DNA from: Botryococcus braunii
Taxonomy: Eukaryota > Chlorophyta > Trebouxiophyceae
NCBI GenBank assembly: GCA_002005505.1
Contig: KV908479.1
Coordinates: forward strand, 49,252 to 99,251
Length of the DNA: 50,000 nt
Reading direction: 5' to 3'
In this document: piece by piece, positions 14,172 through 24,799 of the stretch
Layout of the letters: every line of letters starts with the position of its first letter
Numbering within the stretch: position 1 is the first letter of the stretch
The notes under the pieces: model-generated
Told to the model about the DNA's origin: nothing
The model's database searches: none
What the model saw: only the letters and a program-made list of their open reading frames with translations
Translations under genes and position numbers: made by a program

Positions 14172-14857
14172 TTAAGAAAGGACTGGGGCAGCTGCCACGT
14201 CATCAGCCAGATGGCGAACATGGGCAAGAGGCTCCCAAGTATTCTCAGTCTCATCGTAGCCTTTCCATTTGACTAAGTAGCGCCAAGACTTTCCAACTTT
14301 CTTCTTAGCTATGATGGCCTCCACTTCATAAACGCCGCCACGCTTGTCTGCATACAAAGGAGGTGGTGAAGTAACAGTAACTGGTACAGATGAAGACACA
14401 TAAGGCTTCAGCTGGGAAACATGAAACACAGGATGAATATTTACAGTCTCAGGCAAGACGAGTCTAAAAGCTCGAGAACCAACTGCTGCAGCAATAGTAA
14501 AGGGCCCAAAATACTTAGCTGATAACTTTGACGAGAGCCCAGGTGAAAGCTGGTTTTTTCCTTGCAGCCAACAACACCTGGTCCCCCACCTTGAAAGGGT
14601 GGTCTCGTCTCTTTCTATCTGCATAAGATTTCTGCCGTTGCTGTGTAGAGGCAAGATTAGATTTGGCACTTTTCAAGGCAGTCTGCAGCCCCTCAACCCA
14701 TTCAGAAACAGCAGGATTTGCAGAACGTGAAGGAACAGCAGAAGACAAGGGAGTAAGGGGATAGCGCCCGTGATTCAGGAAGAAGGGTGTCTGCAGTGTG
14801 GAAGCCTGGAGAGAGTTATTGTAAGCAAACTCCACCATGCTTAAATACTTGCACCAG
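14172..14857 (-). pseudogene. Element E integrase C-terminus and chromodomain
   Basis: Continuation of the Gypsy integrase after element A: CKYLSMVEFAYNNS, then the GPF/Y-type region (GDQVLLAARK, KYFGPF, VFHVSQLKPY). It ends in a chromodomain with YEVEAIIAKKK, YLVKWKGY and NTWEP (about 14195-14335). Chromodomains in this position define chromoviruses and are thought to guide integration to marked chromatin. A one-base gain in the T run 14554-14559 (A run on the coding strand) shifts the frame between the two halves. The frame across the A insertion is otherwise continuous with 20899. Confidence 0.9.
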
Positions 14858-15551
14858 TGTTGAGTTCTGAACATTATTTTGGAATGCCTTGTGCTTTATG
14901 TGATCTTCATGTGTGCACTATTAGGATATGGGTCCATTGAGAACATAAGGTACCTTGAGACACGGCAGATTCTGGACGTTTTCGAACATAAGGTACAATC
15001 CTATCTAGATCACACGTTTGTCGGATGAACTCTTAAGGCTGCCCCACCGGAGTGAATACCAACTGGTTGTGAAAGATGCTGGGCATCACCAGATGCTAGT
15101 CTTGTCCGACAGTTGTGTGTGGCACTCAGCAGACAGTCGTACGGACTGTAGCTGGAGTAACTTCGTCTATTGACGACCTGTCTGCTTTGTACAGGTACGG
15201 TGCGGCAGTGTGTGTTGTATCATTGTTGCTATTGTGAGAGTGAACAAGCTTAGTGTACCCTGTAGTCACTCAAACAGATAAGGGACAGTGACTTCAGGGA
15301 GTATAGGCATGTACTTGAACGTAGCCGTCTAGAGCCTTATCTAGTGATTGCTTGATCGGTGCTTGTGTACAAGATAATGATGTAACGTAACTGGTTGTGA
15401 AAGATGCTGGGCATCACCAGATGCTAGTCTTGTCCGACAGTTGTGTGTGGCACTCAGCAGACAGTCGTACGGACTGTAGCTGGAGTAACTTCGTCTATTG
15501 ACGACCTGTCTGCTTTGTACAGGGAAAGCCGATTGCCCATAACCTTTCACA
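14858..15551 (+). repeat. Element A 5' LTR (duplicated-module type)
   Basis: Starts TGTTGAG and ends TTTCACA. Module copies at 15061-15195 and 15389-15523 are identical over 135 bp and separated by 193 bp of unique sequence. The first ends tacag|gtacgg (donor-like); the second ends tttgtacag|gg (acceptor-like). Excising 15195-15522 would leave 366 bp, close to the 370-bp LTR of D. The last 17 bases include gcccataacc, complementary to the primer site. Confidence 0.93.
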
Positions 15552-15564
15552 GGTTATGGGCCCA
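15552..15564 (+). other. Element A primer binding site (half-tRNA type)
   Basis: GGTTATGGGCCCA, matching the anticodon arm of initiator tRNA-Met. With gcccataacc at the LTR end it forms a perfect 10-bp stem around a 7-base loop (tttcaca). Confidence 0.85.
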
Positions 15565-15941
15565 CGCCCTTCCAGCTGAGCCAAGTAAAAGCAGGAGTGA
15601 AGGTCGTCTACGGATGGGTCAGACGTAAGCGTCAACAAAGGAGCTCGAGCATAGCGCAGCGGCGCAAGGGAACTCGAGTGTACCAGGACCATTATCTTAC
15701 TCACAGTTTACCTTTCTGGGAAATTCATAATTGAAGTTTTAGCTGTGCTTTATCATTCATAGACGTTGTCTAGAAGCACTGAGTGAGTCGGGCCGGACTC
15801 CGGCGCAAACTTCTGAGGGGAACATATCTGCTACTACTGTGCAAGACTGGCTGGTAAATTTCCATGACATGGAGGGAATTGTAGGGTATTGCTGCATTCC
15901 AGAAGTTTATGAGTAAGTTTGGCTGGTGAAGTGACAAAAGT

Positions 15942-17149
15942 ATGACAAAAAGGGGCAAAGAAAAGGAAAGTAGCAGTGAAACAGCAATGTCTCAACCTGG
16001 AGAAGTCAGTGGGGCCACTCCAGGGCAGTCTATGACGGGACACAATCAGCCACTGCAGAACCAAAGGTGGAGATTGACAAGGCAGCCTACATCCCCAATA
16101 CCTCTAATCCAAAGATGACTGTCATGCTTGATGATGGAGGGCGCAATTTTGAATTTTGGTATGAAGCTTTGGAGGCGTGCGCAAACACCAAGGGGGTCAG
16201 AGCGGCTTTGGAGAGGCCAATGCCAGGGTCGGTGGAGAACTCAGCCATCAAGCAGTGGCTGATCCAGTCAGTTCCAGTCATCTGGCATTCTCAGATCTCA
16301 TGCCACAAAGCAGCGTTCGACTTCATCACGTGGGTGAAGAACAGTCACACTGGAGGGAGCAACCAAGACATCAACCTTGAGTGGTACAAGGAAATGGAGC
16401 AGGGCATCAAGACAGGGGAGACACTCAAGGTCTACCTCTACAGAATGATGGATCTGGCTACAAGTCTCAGAAACAACGCGTTCATCCTCTTGGACCACAA
16501 TGTTGGGGAGCTGATGGTGAAGGGCCTCCCTCCTGTGCTGAGGCTCGAGTCCCTGGAGGTTATGGCAACCGACAAGCCGCCATTGGAGCTGATTCAAAGA
16601 ATCCTGCGCGCCGCAGCCAGCCGTGGGTACAAGGACCCACCTGCAGACGGAATACCTCGGGCCATGGCAGCTGCAGCAGTGGCTGGTCCCTCTGGGGGGT
16701 AGCTAGAGCGTCATCAAGCGCTGGAGCTGCACCAGGAGTGGAAGCAGTACCAGGAGTTGGAGCAGCACTACCAGCAAACGAACAGCCTCCCGCTGGCCCC
16801 TCTGCAACTACTTTTGGTGGCAGGGGGCGTGGACCTGGCAGGGCAAGAAGGCCCAGAGAGGAGCTTACATGCCACTTCTGCAAGGCAAAGGGCCACTTCA
16901 TGACTGACTGCGGACCGCTCAGGCAGCTGCAGGCTCTGCATCAAAACATGCAAGCGGCAAGCGTTGGGCCTGCAGCTTACTGGGGCCAGGGAGGCCCACA
17001 GTCGTCTCCTCAAGCCTGGTGGGACCATGGATCTGGCCGGGGTGGCCCACCTTCATCCGCTTCCAGCCCTGGACCACCTTCAGCATATAACTATCCAACA
17101 AGTCAACACACGTTTCCGGGGTGGCATTTACCACCACCCCCTCCTTCTG
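15942..17149 (+). pseudogene. Element A gag, frameshifted
   Basis: The best start is ATG 15942 (MTKRGKEKESSSE), which resembles the gag start of C. The frame shifts near 16045-16066 into the main gag domain (YIPNTSNPKMTVML through LELIQRILRAAASRG). It shifts again in the G6 run 16694-16699, after which the CCHC zinc knuckle CHFCKAKGHFMTDC is read (16870-16911). The last shift fits loss of one G. The related elements B and C need no frameshift at these places, so these look like lesions or base-calling errors rather than programmed frameshifting. The Pro-rich end joins directly to integrase at about 17148-17152. Confidence 0.85.
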
Positions 17150-17914
17150 GGCACTAAGATGGAGTCCTCAGCGTCCTACACGCCTCAGCAGAATGGGGTG
17201 GCGGAGAGGATGAATAGGACCCTGAAGGAGCGAACAAGGACTCTGTTGGTCCATGCTGCAGCAGACCCTTCCCTTTGGAAGGAGGCGCTTGAGACAGCTA
17301 CCCTCCTCTACAATGTGGGTCCTACTTCAGGCAGGTCCCTGACCCCCATGGAATTATTCTTTGGTGTCAAACCTGATGTGTCTGTGCTGCGCACGTTTGG
17401 CTGTGTAGCCCATGTGCACATTCCCAGTGGCCAAAGGTCTGTTTTTGGGCCCAAGACCATCCCTGGGATGTTTACTGGTTATTGTCCCCAGTCTAAAGCG
17501 TATCGTGTGTACGTGGGGAATGGAGTGTGGAAGGAGAGTAGGGACGTCAGCTTTATCGAGCACTTGAGGGGGGCTGAGAGAGTGGGTCTATCAAAGGTCC
17601 AGCCTGGGTCTGCCTATGATTCTAGGATATCACCCCCCCTTGGCAGTGAGAATCTGGCAACGCCTCAAGCAATTCCCTCTGCTGCTCCACCCACGTTCTG
17701 GGATGAGGAGGATGACCATGGAGTGGAGACGCTTTCCACTGGGGCTCCTGGGACCTCTGGACTTTGTGCTGGGGATCAGTCTGGAGACGGGACCATAGCA
17801 GCACATGACCAAGGAACCCCCACCAGCCTGGATTCTACTGTTGGGACCCCAGAACCATCTCAGCACTCGTGGTCGGTGCTTGAGCATATGCAGAATCTGG
17901 CCAGGGGGGTGTAG
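17150..17914 (+). pseudogene. Element A integrase C-terminal half
   Basis: Opens at GTKMESSASYTPQQNGVAER, the region carrying the catalytic Glu of the DDE triad, then continues through LRTFGCVAHVHIP and KAYRVYVGNGVWKESRDV. Protease, the HHCC domain and the first two catalytic Asp residues are absent because of the internal deletion at about 17148-17152. The shared tctgg at the junction suggests a microhomology-type deletion. The frame closes at TAG 17912-17914, caused by a one-base loss in the G6 run 17904-17909; the next frame continues the same protein into the RT ORF. Confidence 0.88.
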
Positions 17915-17937
17915 AAACTCAATCCCAGGTAGAAAAA

Positions 17938-20184
17938 ATGCAGAAGGTACAAGAGGGGTTGCGAATGCAGGGGAAGTCACAAATTCCCCTTCCTCCAGGG
18001 ACCACCCTTACAAGGGAGCAGCGTTATGTACAGCGCGTGGCTAGGAGAGAGCATTCTGACATCCCATTGCATGCCCCTGACCCAGGTCAGGCAATTGTGA
18101 GTGAGCCAAACATGGTTGGTCTCCCTGATATGCAGGGGCAGGTTGAGACAGTCGAGGCTATGTTCGGTGCAGATGTAAGAGATGAGAGCAGTGGGTTAGA
18201 CATGCCAGCAGTAGGGGAAGCTGGTGCCCAATCCCAGTCACTGGCTAGTCATGCTTATGGTGTGCAGGCTGACATTGTAGGCGCAGCTCAGGCAAGTCTG
18301 GGTAGTGTGCCCAAGTGTGAGTCCAGGAGAGAGAGAGAGCTGCTGCTCCCCTCTGCATTGCGGAAGGTGCGAGAATGTAAGGGTGCTGCACATGAGTCCA
18401 GTAGTCAAGGAGAGAGAGAGAGACTTGAGAAGGAATCAGATAATCCCGGCAGTACTGCCCAGTCCCAGCATAAGGTACATAATGTACCTTATTCTGGCAA
18501 CCAGGGAGAGAGAGAGAGAGAAGGGAACAGCACCAGTAAGGCTGACAGCCCTGCTGCACCACAGCATAAGGTACAGAGTGTACCTTCTGTCAGGTTGGGA
18601 AAAGTTCACGTGCCCTCAAACTTGAGGGAAGCCCAGCGCTCACCTCAGTGGGAGTTTTGGCAGCAGGCAATGCAAGAGGAGATGGAGTCTTTAGACACCC
18701 ATGAGGTTATGCAGTATGTGGAAAGACCCCATGGGCAGAAAGTTATCCCTGTTCATTGGATTTTTTCTACAAAAAACGATGCACATGGGAATGTCACTCG
18801 GTTTAAAGCAAGATTGGTTGCCCAGGGTTGCAGACAGATTCCTGGTATAGATGTTGGTGAGGTTTTTGCACCTACCAGCAGCTATGGTGCTAGGAGAGCT
18901 GTGCTGGCAGTGGCTGCCACACAAAATCTTGAGATCCACCAAGTGGATATCAAGACAGCTTTTCTCAATGGGGAGTTGGAGGAAGAGGTCTATGTGACCC
19001 AACCACCAGGATTTGAGAATGGCAACACGAGAGTTGTGTGCAAGCTCAGGAAGGCACTCTACGGTCTTAAGCAAGCCCCACGGGCTTGGCACAAGACCTT
19101 GAGCGACAAGTTGAGCGTGATGGGGTATAGTGTGTGCAAGAGCGACGCTGGGGTATACATCAGGAGGGCCCCTGATGGTAATCTGTCGTTTATTCTTGTT
19201 TATGTCGATGATCTTCTCATAGTTGCCAGAGTGGTTGCAGAGATTGAGTGGGGGAAAGAGTTATTGAAGAAGGACTTCACCATCCATGATTTGGGAGAGG
19301 TGAATGATTTCCTGGGGTGTCAGGTCCTACGCAATAGAGTTCAGGGCACTATTTCCATGAGTTGCACTCCCAAGATTGATGCTCTTGTGGAGAAGTTTGG
19401 CGTTGCTGATGATGGGCGTGTGGTTGATACCCCCATGTCCAAGGACTTCGTGGCTAGCAGCAGACCTGAGTCCTCAGATGGTATGTCACATGGGGCTGGT
19501 ACCCCTCTGCCACCTGGTCATCGATACTGCGAGTTAATTGGATCGTTGTTGTACATAGCCAATACGACCCGGCCTGACATTTCTCAGGCTGTTGGAGTGT
19601 TGTCAAGGTATAGAATGACACCCACTACCTCACACTGGAACGAGGCCATTCGAGTGCTGAAGTACTTGAGAGATACAAGAGAGTTAGCTCTTACTCTGGG
19701 TGGAAAGAGCCCTGAGCTAGAAGGCTATGTTGATGCCGACTATGCTGGGGACCTGGACCACAGGTATTCCACCACTGGCTATGTTCTATCAGTCTATGGT
19801 AGTGCCGTGGTTTGGGGAAGCAAGAAGCAGAGCTCAGTTGCTACCTCAACTGTGCAAGCTGAGTTTATGGCAGCTGGCCATATTGTGAAGGAAGCCAACT
19901 GGCTAAGGGGCTTCTTGGAAGAGATAGGGGCTGCACCTTGGAGGGTCAAAATTTTCTGTGACAACCAAGGATGCATTTCTAATTTACGGAACCCCCTGTA
20001 TTCCAAATTCACAAAGCACGTTGCAGTAAGCTTCCACTACGCTAGGGAAGCTATGGCACTTGGGCAGGTAGATATCCTCTATGTGGAATCTGCTCGCAAT
20101 GTGGCTGACATTATGACCAAGCCACTTGCCAAGCCCGTGTTTGTTGGTCATCGTGATTCACTAGGTCTGAGAAGATACACATAG
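17938..20184 (+). CDS. Element A reverse transcriptase and RNase H ORF
   Basis: 748 codons without interruption. The first third is the variable integrase-RT linker, with three short (GA)n tracts read as Glu-Arg (near 18330, 18413 and 18508). The Copia RT starts near VPSNLREAQRSPQWEFW and carries HQVDIKTAFLNGELEEEVYV and the YVDD active site (19201-19212). RNase H follows, with GYVDADYAGD, TVQAEFMA and FCDNQG. It ends a few bases before the polypurine tract. As an isolated ORF it starts inside a gag-pol polyprotein, so the ATG at 17938 is only the first Met after the frameshift. The RT could be functional if expressed. Confidence 0.88.
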   Translation: MQKVQEGLRMQGKSQIPLPPGTTLTREQRYVQRVARREHSDIPLHAPDPGQAIVSEPNMVGLPDMQGQVETVEAMFGADVRDESSGLDMPAVGEAGAQSQSLASHAYGVQADIVGAAQASLGSVPKCESRRERELLLPSALRKVRECKGAAHESSSQGERERLEKESDNPGSTAQSQHKVHNVPYSGNQGEREREGNSTSKADSPAAPQHKVQSVPSVRLGKVHVPSNLREAQRSPQWEFWQQAMQEEMESLDTHEVMQYVERPHGQKVIPVHWIFSTKNDAHGNVTRFKARLVAQGCRQIPGIDVGEVFAPTSSYGARRAVLAVAATQNLEIHQVDIKTAFLNGELEEEVYVTQPPGFENGNTRVVCKLRKALYGLKQAPRAWHKTLSDKLSVMGYSVCKSDAGVYIRRAPDGNLSFILVYVDDLLIVARVVAEIEWGKELLKKDFTIHDLGEVNDFLGCQVLRNRVQGTISMSCTPKIDALVEKFGVADDGRVVDTPMSKDFVASSRPESSDGMSHGAGTPLPPGHRYCELIGSLLYIANTTRPDISQAVGVLSRYRMTPTTSHWNEAIRVLKYLRDTRELALTLGGKSPELEGYVDADYAGDLDHRYSTTGYVLSVYGSAVVWGSKKQSSVATSTVQAEFMAAGHIVKEANWLRGFLEEIGAAPWRVKIFCDNQGCISNLRNPLYSKFTKHVAVSFHYAREAMALGQVDILYVESARNVADIMTKPLAKPVFVGHRDSLGLRRYT

Positions 20185-20204
20185 AGCATGCAGGCAAGGG
20201 GAAG

Positions 20205-20898
20205 TGTTGAGTTCTGAACATTATTTTGGAATGCCTTGTGCTTTATGTGATCTTCATGTGTGCACTATTAGGATATGGGTCCATTGAGAACATAAGGTAC
20301 CTTGAGACACGGCAGATTCTGGACGTTTTCGAACATAAGGTACAATCCTATCTAGATCACACGTTTGTCGGATGAACTCTTAAGGCTGCCCCACCGGAGT
20401 GAATACCAACTGGTTGTGAAAGATGCTGGGCATCACCAGATGCTAGTCTTGTCCGACAGTTGTGTGTGGCACTCAGCAGACAGTCGTACGGACTGTAGCT
20501 GGAGTAACTTCGTCTATTGACGACCTGTCTGCTTTGTACAGGTACGGTGCGGCAGTGTGTGTTGTATCATTGTTGCTATTGTGAGAGTGAACAAGCTTAG
20601 TGTACCCTGTAGTCACTCAAACAGATAAGGGACAGTGACTTCAGGGAGTATAGGCATGTACTTGAACGTAGCCGTCTAGAGCCTTATCTAGTGATTGCTT
20701 GATCGGTGCTTGTGTACAAGATAATGATGTAACGTAACTGGTTGTGAAAGATGCTGGGCATCACCAGATGCTAGTCTTGTCCGACAGTTGTGTGTGGCAC
20801 TCAGCAGACAGTCGTACGGACTGTAGCTGGAGTAACTTCGTCTATTGACGACCTGTCTGCTTTGTACAGGGAAAGCCGATTGCCCATAACCTTTCACA
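20205..20898 (+). repeat. Element A 3' LTR
   Basis: 694 bp, with no difference seen from the 5' copy; modules at 20408-20542 and 20736-20870. The polypurine tract aggcaaggggaag ends at 20204. Confidence 0.93.
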
Positions 20899-22021
20899 AC
20901 CAGTCATCCTGTCTCGGCCCCACAAACCCTCTTAACATGTCTTCCATGGTCCTGTTCATTCTCTCAGTCTGCCCATCCGTCTGAGGGTGGTAAGCAGTAG
21001 ACATAGCAATCTCAGTACCCAATATTTTCACAAAGGCCTTCCAAAAATGGCTAGTGAACCTTGGATCTCTATCACTCACAATGGAGGTAGGCATTCCAAA
21101 TCTCACAAAGACCCTGTCAACAAACAGTTGTGCAAGTTGAGGTGCAGTGATGGTTTTAGTGCATGCAGCCAAGACACACAACTTAGAAAACCTATCCACA
21201 AATACCACAATAGAGTCAAAACCACAGCAGACAAGTAAATCAGTCACTAAGTCAAGGGAAATGCTCTGCCAAGGTCCATCCGGAATAGGCAGTGGCTGAA
21301 GTAGACCATAAGGTACGGCTCCAGTCCCCTTAGTGCGCTCGCAGGTGTCACAAGACCTGCAAAAGTCCCTGACTGATGAGCTGAGACGTGGCCACCAAAA
21401 TTCCCTGCACACTAATTCATACATCTTGTTAATCCCAAGATGGCCAGAAAAGGGGGTGGCATGACACTCTCTCAGTACCTTCTCTCGCAATGCATCAGGG
21501 ACATACACTCTACCTGACTGCACCGAATAAGGTACAGTGTCTCTCATCACCAAAACACCTTCTTCCACAAGTTTAGCAATTGTGGGATCAGAAACACACT
21601 GCAAAGCAATTTCTGGTAGGAGGGACGAGACAGAAATAGAGGAGACATGCATTACTGCCAAATCAACACGCCTAGACAAAGCATCTGCAACAACATTGAC
21701 AGTGCCCTTCACATATTTAATATCAGGCATGAATCTCATGATTTCAGTAAGCCATCTTTCCTGCCTACTAGTCCTAACAGGAGCACTCAATAAATACTCA
21801 AGTGCTTGCTGGTCAGTGTGTACAGTAAACTTAGCACCCAGCAACAAATGCTTCCATTTAAGCAAGGCATGAACAAGAGCAAGCAACTCTCTGTCATATG
21901 GTGCTAACTTCCTCTCAGGGGGTTGGAGTTTCCTGGACTCGAAGGCAACGGGCTGCAGTCCCTTTCCTTGATCCTGCTGCAACACAGCACCAACAGCAAA
22001 ACCTGAGGCATCTACATGCAC
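20899..22021 (-). pseudogene. Element E RNase H and integrase, N-terminal and core
   Basis: Reads HVDASGFAVGAVL (RNase H), HTDQQALEYLL and DALSRR. The integrase zinc-binding part follows (SGHLGINKMYELV, FCRSCDTCERTKG), then the catalytic core with SLDLVTDL, SDRDPRFTSHFW and DGQTERMNRT supplying the D, D and E. It is cut at 20899 by element A; the frame across the cut is preserved once one TSD copy is ignored. It is out of frame with the upstream RT ORF by one base near 22043. Confidence 0.9.
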
Positions 22022-22040
22022 AACAAAAGGTTTATCTAAA

Positions 22041-24125
22041 TCAAGCCATCAAAAGGCAAGGAGGAGTAGAAACAAGATCTTTCAATGCTACAAAGGCTTC
22101 CCGCTGGGGTCCCTCCCAGGTCCAAGGCACATCCTTTTTGAGCAACTCAGTAAGAGGATAGGCAACATCTGCAAAACGGTTCATAAAAGTATCATAATAT
22201 TGAGTAAGACCTAGAAACCCTCTCAACTGTGACACATTCAAAGGAGTGGGCCAATCCTGAATGGCTACAACCTTCCTAGGATCCACCATAATCCCATGAG
22301 GTGTCAACAGGTGTCCAAGGTATTCCACCTGCTTAGCAACAAAATCACACTTAGACCTTTTGCAATAAAATTTATGTTCCCTGAGCACTGACAAGACTGT
22401 CCTCAAATGCTCCATATGCTCTGCAACAGATTTAGAATATATGAGGATATCGTCTAGGTACACCAGCACAAATCTATCAAGGAAGGGAGACAAGATAGAG
22501 TTCATCACAGACTGAAAGGTGGCAGGTGCATTCGTTAACCCAAAAGGCATAACAGTGAACTCATAATGACCATAACGGGTTTTAAAAGCAGTCTTTTCTA
22601 TGCTGTCATCATGCATACGTATCTGATGATATCCAGAGGCAAGGTCTAGCTTAGAAAATACACAACTTCCATGCAATTGCTCGAACATCTCATCAATCCT
22701 AGGCAATGGGTGTTGGTTCCTAACAGTAATCATGTTGAAGGCCCTGTAGTCAATGCATAAACGCCATCCACCATCCTTTTTGGGAACAAATAAGATGGGT
22801 GCACCAAATGGTGATGTCGATGGGCGGATGAACCCCCTCTCAAGGAGCTCCTGCAACTGTGCACGTAGCTCAGCAAGCTGGGCTCCAGACAGTGGATATA
22901 TGCGGGAGGCTGGAGGAGTTGCGTCCGGCTCCAATCTGATGTGGTGGTCTCCAGCACGAGAAGGAGGGAGGCCTTCAGGAAGTCCAGACAGTACATCCTT
23001 AAATTCCTGCAAAAGCTGCTCCAACTCTGGCACATTGTATGCATCAGTATCTGAAACATTGTCAGTCACTGCATTCAGTTGAATAATGTACACTGATTCA
23101 CCCAAATTCACCATCTCTTCCACTTCCATGGATGAGATCACATACCCAGGCATGCCTGACCTCTGACACCCCAAAAGTACATGTGTTTTATTAGCATGAA
23201 CCAAAGACACAGCATTCAATTTCCAATTCACACTTGGGTTAAAAGCAGTTAACCAAGGTTTGCCCAAGACAAGATCATAGTAGGTCAACTCAGTAGGGAG
23301 GAAGGTGACTCCAAAACCCAAGGTCCCAACAGTTAGGTCAGTTGACACACTATGTCCTACCACAGATGTCCTACCATCAGCCACTCTCACAGTAACATGT
23401 GAACTCAAAGGCACAGTGGGAAGGGCAAGCTCCTGCACAAGTTTATCATCAATAAAATTTGCAGAGGCTCCACTGTCCAACAAAATCCTGACAGGTCTAC
23501 TAGCAAGAATTCCCTCAAACTCTATGCAAGTGGAGGAAAGATCAAGACCATTCACAATGTGTCTACTGTCAAGCTGAACAAAAGAGTCAAAAGAAGTTGC
23601 GGGCAGGGGTTTCTCCTTCACACTGAGACAACCAGTCTGTACCAGGCAACGATATAAGGGCAAGCCTGTATGGGAACTGCAGTGGGGTGAGCTCTTAAAG
23701 GTGGAAGTAAGACCCAGTGCATCCAAAACAGAAGCCGAGAGCAATACATCATGAGACTGTTGTTGTGTAGTCCCTTCCAGCACCTGTTTACAGTGGCTCA
23801 GGCAAGAGAGCACAGTCAATCTAGTACCTGGCAGTAGCTGTGACACAAGCTGGCTAACAGTACACTCCCTGTTACTACCATCAACAAACAAGACAACATG
23901 AGCATCACTAGAAAGAAGGTGAGGAGCTGCATCTCTCTTGTACATGCACACAGGATTGATCAAGTCACTGGCATGGGGGGATGTCTGAAACTCTCTACAC
24001 AAACCATGCCCATCCACAATATGGGACATGAAAGAATGGCAACAACTGTGAAAGAAATCCTGCAGATTACCAAGCCCATACAAAACAGGAATCCCATACT
24101 GGGTCACTGAACAGTTGGCAGACAC
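22041..24125 (-). pseudogene. Element E pol: aspartic protease and reverse transcriptase
   Basis: Protease motif LLDSGASANFID (the DSG codons lie at 23469-23477). RT motifs follow in order: SPFGAPILFVPKKDGGWRLC, FSKLDLASGYHQIR, MPFGLTNAPATFQ and YLDD (22449-22460). The RT connection domain ends at the frameshift near 22043. The first 180 codons have no recognised domain. The ORF has no convincing ATG near its start: the first in-frame candidate is a GTG, with a stop just upstream. It was presumably fused to gag originally. Confidence 0.9.
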
Positions 24126-24171
24126 CTGAAACAGGCCTCACACTGCTGTAATACCAAAGAAGTCCAACAAA

Positions 24172-24729
24172 TCAAGTTGTATTTGATTTGTAAAAGTGCT
24201 TCCTCAACTCAAGGTGTAATTGGAAGCAACGGAAGAACGTCGTAGCCACCTCCACGGACCGAGCGGATGACAAGCCTACATCGTAGGTCCCCAAAAACAT
24301 TTCAGTCTGCATAAGCCAAGGATCCAACTTCATTGGATCTCCCTTGAATACAGATGGGTCTGGCAACTTGAGCGAGGGCTTCCCTGAACCTGACGAGGCT
24401 GTAGCCGATGCCGGAGTTGCCGTTGGTATGGGCTGCGGCACGACCACAGGTGCAGGTTGCGCGAGAGAGCACTGAATTAACATCTCAAGTCCCTCTGAAA
24501 TGCTCTGAGCGGTATCAGCTGGAGGGGAATGCGACGGAACACTAGATCTTAATGCAACGGCTCCTTCGAGCAGGGCACCGATATCTACCAAACGCCTAAG
24601 CATACAACGAGGATCTACCCATGAACGATCTACATATACATAAGCAAGAAGATCTATGGATGGATCTGGCTCCGCGATGCCAGGACTAGGTGCACGAGCC
24701 CTTGAACCCGAACGAGGATGCCGAGACAT
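24172..24729 (-). pseudogene. Element E gag, truncated
   Basis: ATG 24729 lies about 70 bases after the LTR/primer site. The product (about 185 aa) starts MSRHPRSGSRARAPSPG and contains LKLPDPSVFKGDP and LDPWLMQTEMFLG, typical of Gypsy gag. It stops early, before any CCHC zinc knuckle, and the 45 bases between it and pol are closed in all frames. An internal deletion at the gag-pol junction is the simplest explanation. Confidence 0.75.
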
Positions 24730-24785
24730 CACAATCCGAAAGGAAAAGAAACGCACCACGAACGAACGACAAGGAACTAATCCTT

Positions 24786-24798
24786 GTCGCCGATACCA
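24786..24798 (-). other. Element E primer binding site
   Basis: One base inside the 5' LTR, the minus strand reads TGGTATCGGCGAC. The first seven bases match the usual Gypsy/plant primer site for the 3' end of a tRNA ending GATACCA. This is full-tRNA priming, unlike the half-tRNA site of the Copia elements here. The exact tRNA is unresolved. Confidence 0.7.
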
Positions 24799-24799
24799 C

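Larger units (their letters stand above)
14858..20898 (+). mobile_element. Element A: defective Copia retrotransposon inserted in E
   Basis: The 694-bp LTRs (14858-15551 and 20205-20898) look identical. The TSD accag (14853-14857 and 20899-20903) lies in the Gypsy integrase. A half-tRNA primer site follows the 5' LTR, and the polypurine tract ends at 20204. Internally, gag is frameshifted, a deletion of roughly 0.9 kb removes protease and the first half of integrase, and a further frameshift separates integrase from an intact RT/RNase H ORF. Identical LTRs with a broken interior imply mobilisation in trans, or sequencing errors at the homopolymer sites. Confidence 0.94.

Noticed and set aside
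15061..15523. Spaced direct repeats in LTRs as a CRISPR-like array
   Set aside because: Only two copies of 135-142 bp each, inside retrotransposon LTRs of a eukaryote; no short repeats or cas genes.
16694..17909. Programmed -1 frameshifting at the two G6-T sites of element A
   Set aside because: Related elements B and C encode the same region in one frame, and the sites do not form a good slippery heptamer in the zero frame. Lesion or base-calling error is simpler.
21537..23577. Plus-strand ORFs across 20987-24110 as host genes
   Set aside because: They are antisense to the Gypsy pol reading frame and show no motifs of their own.
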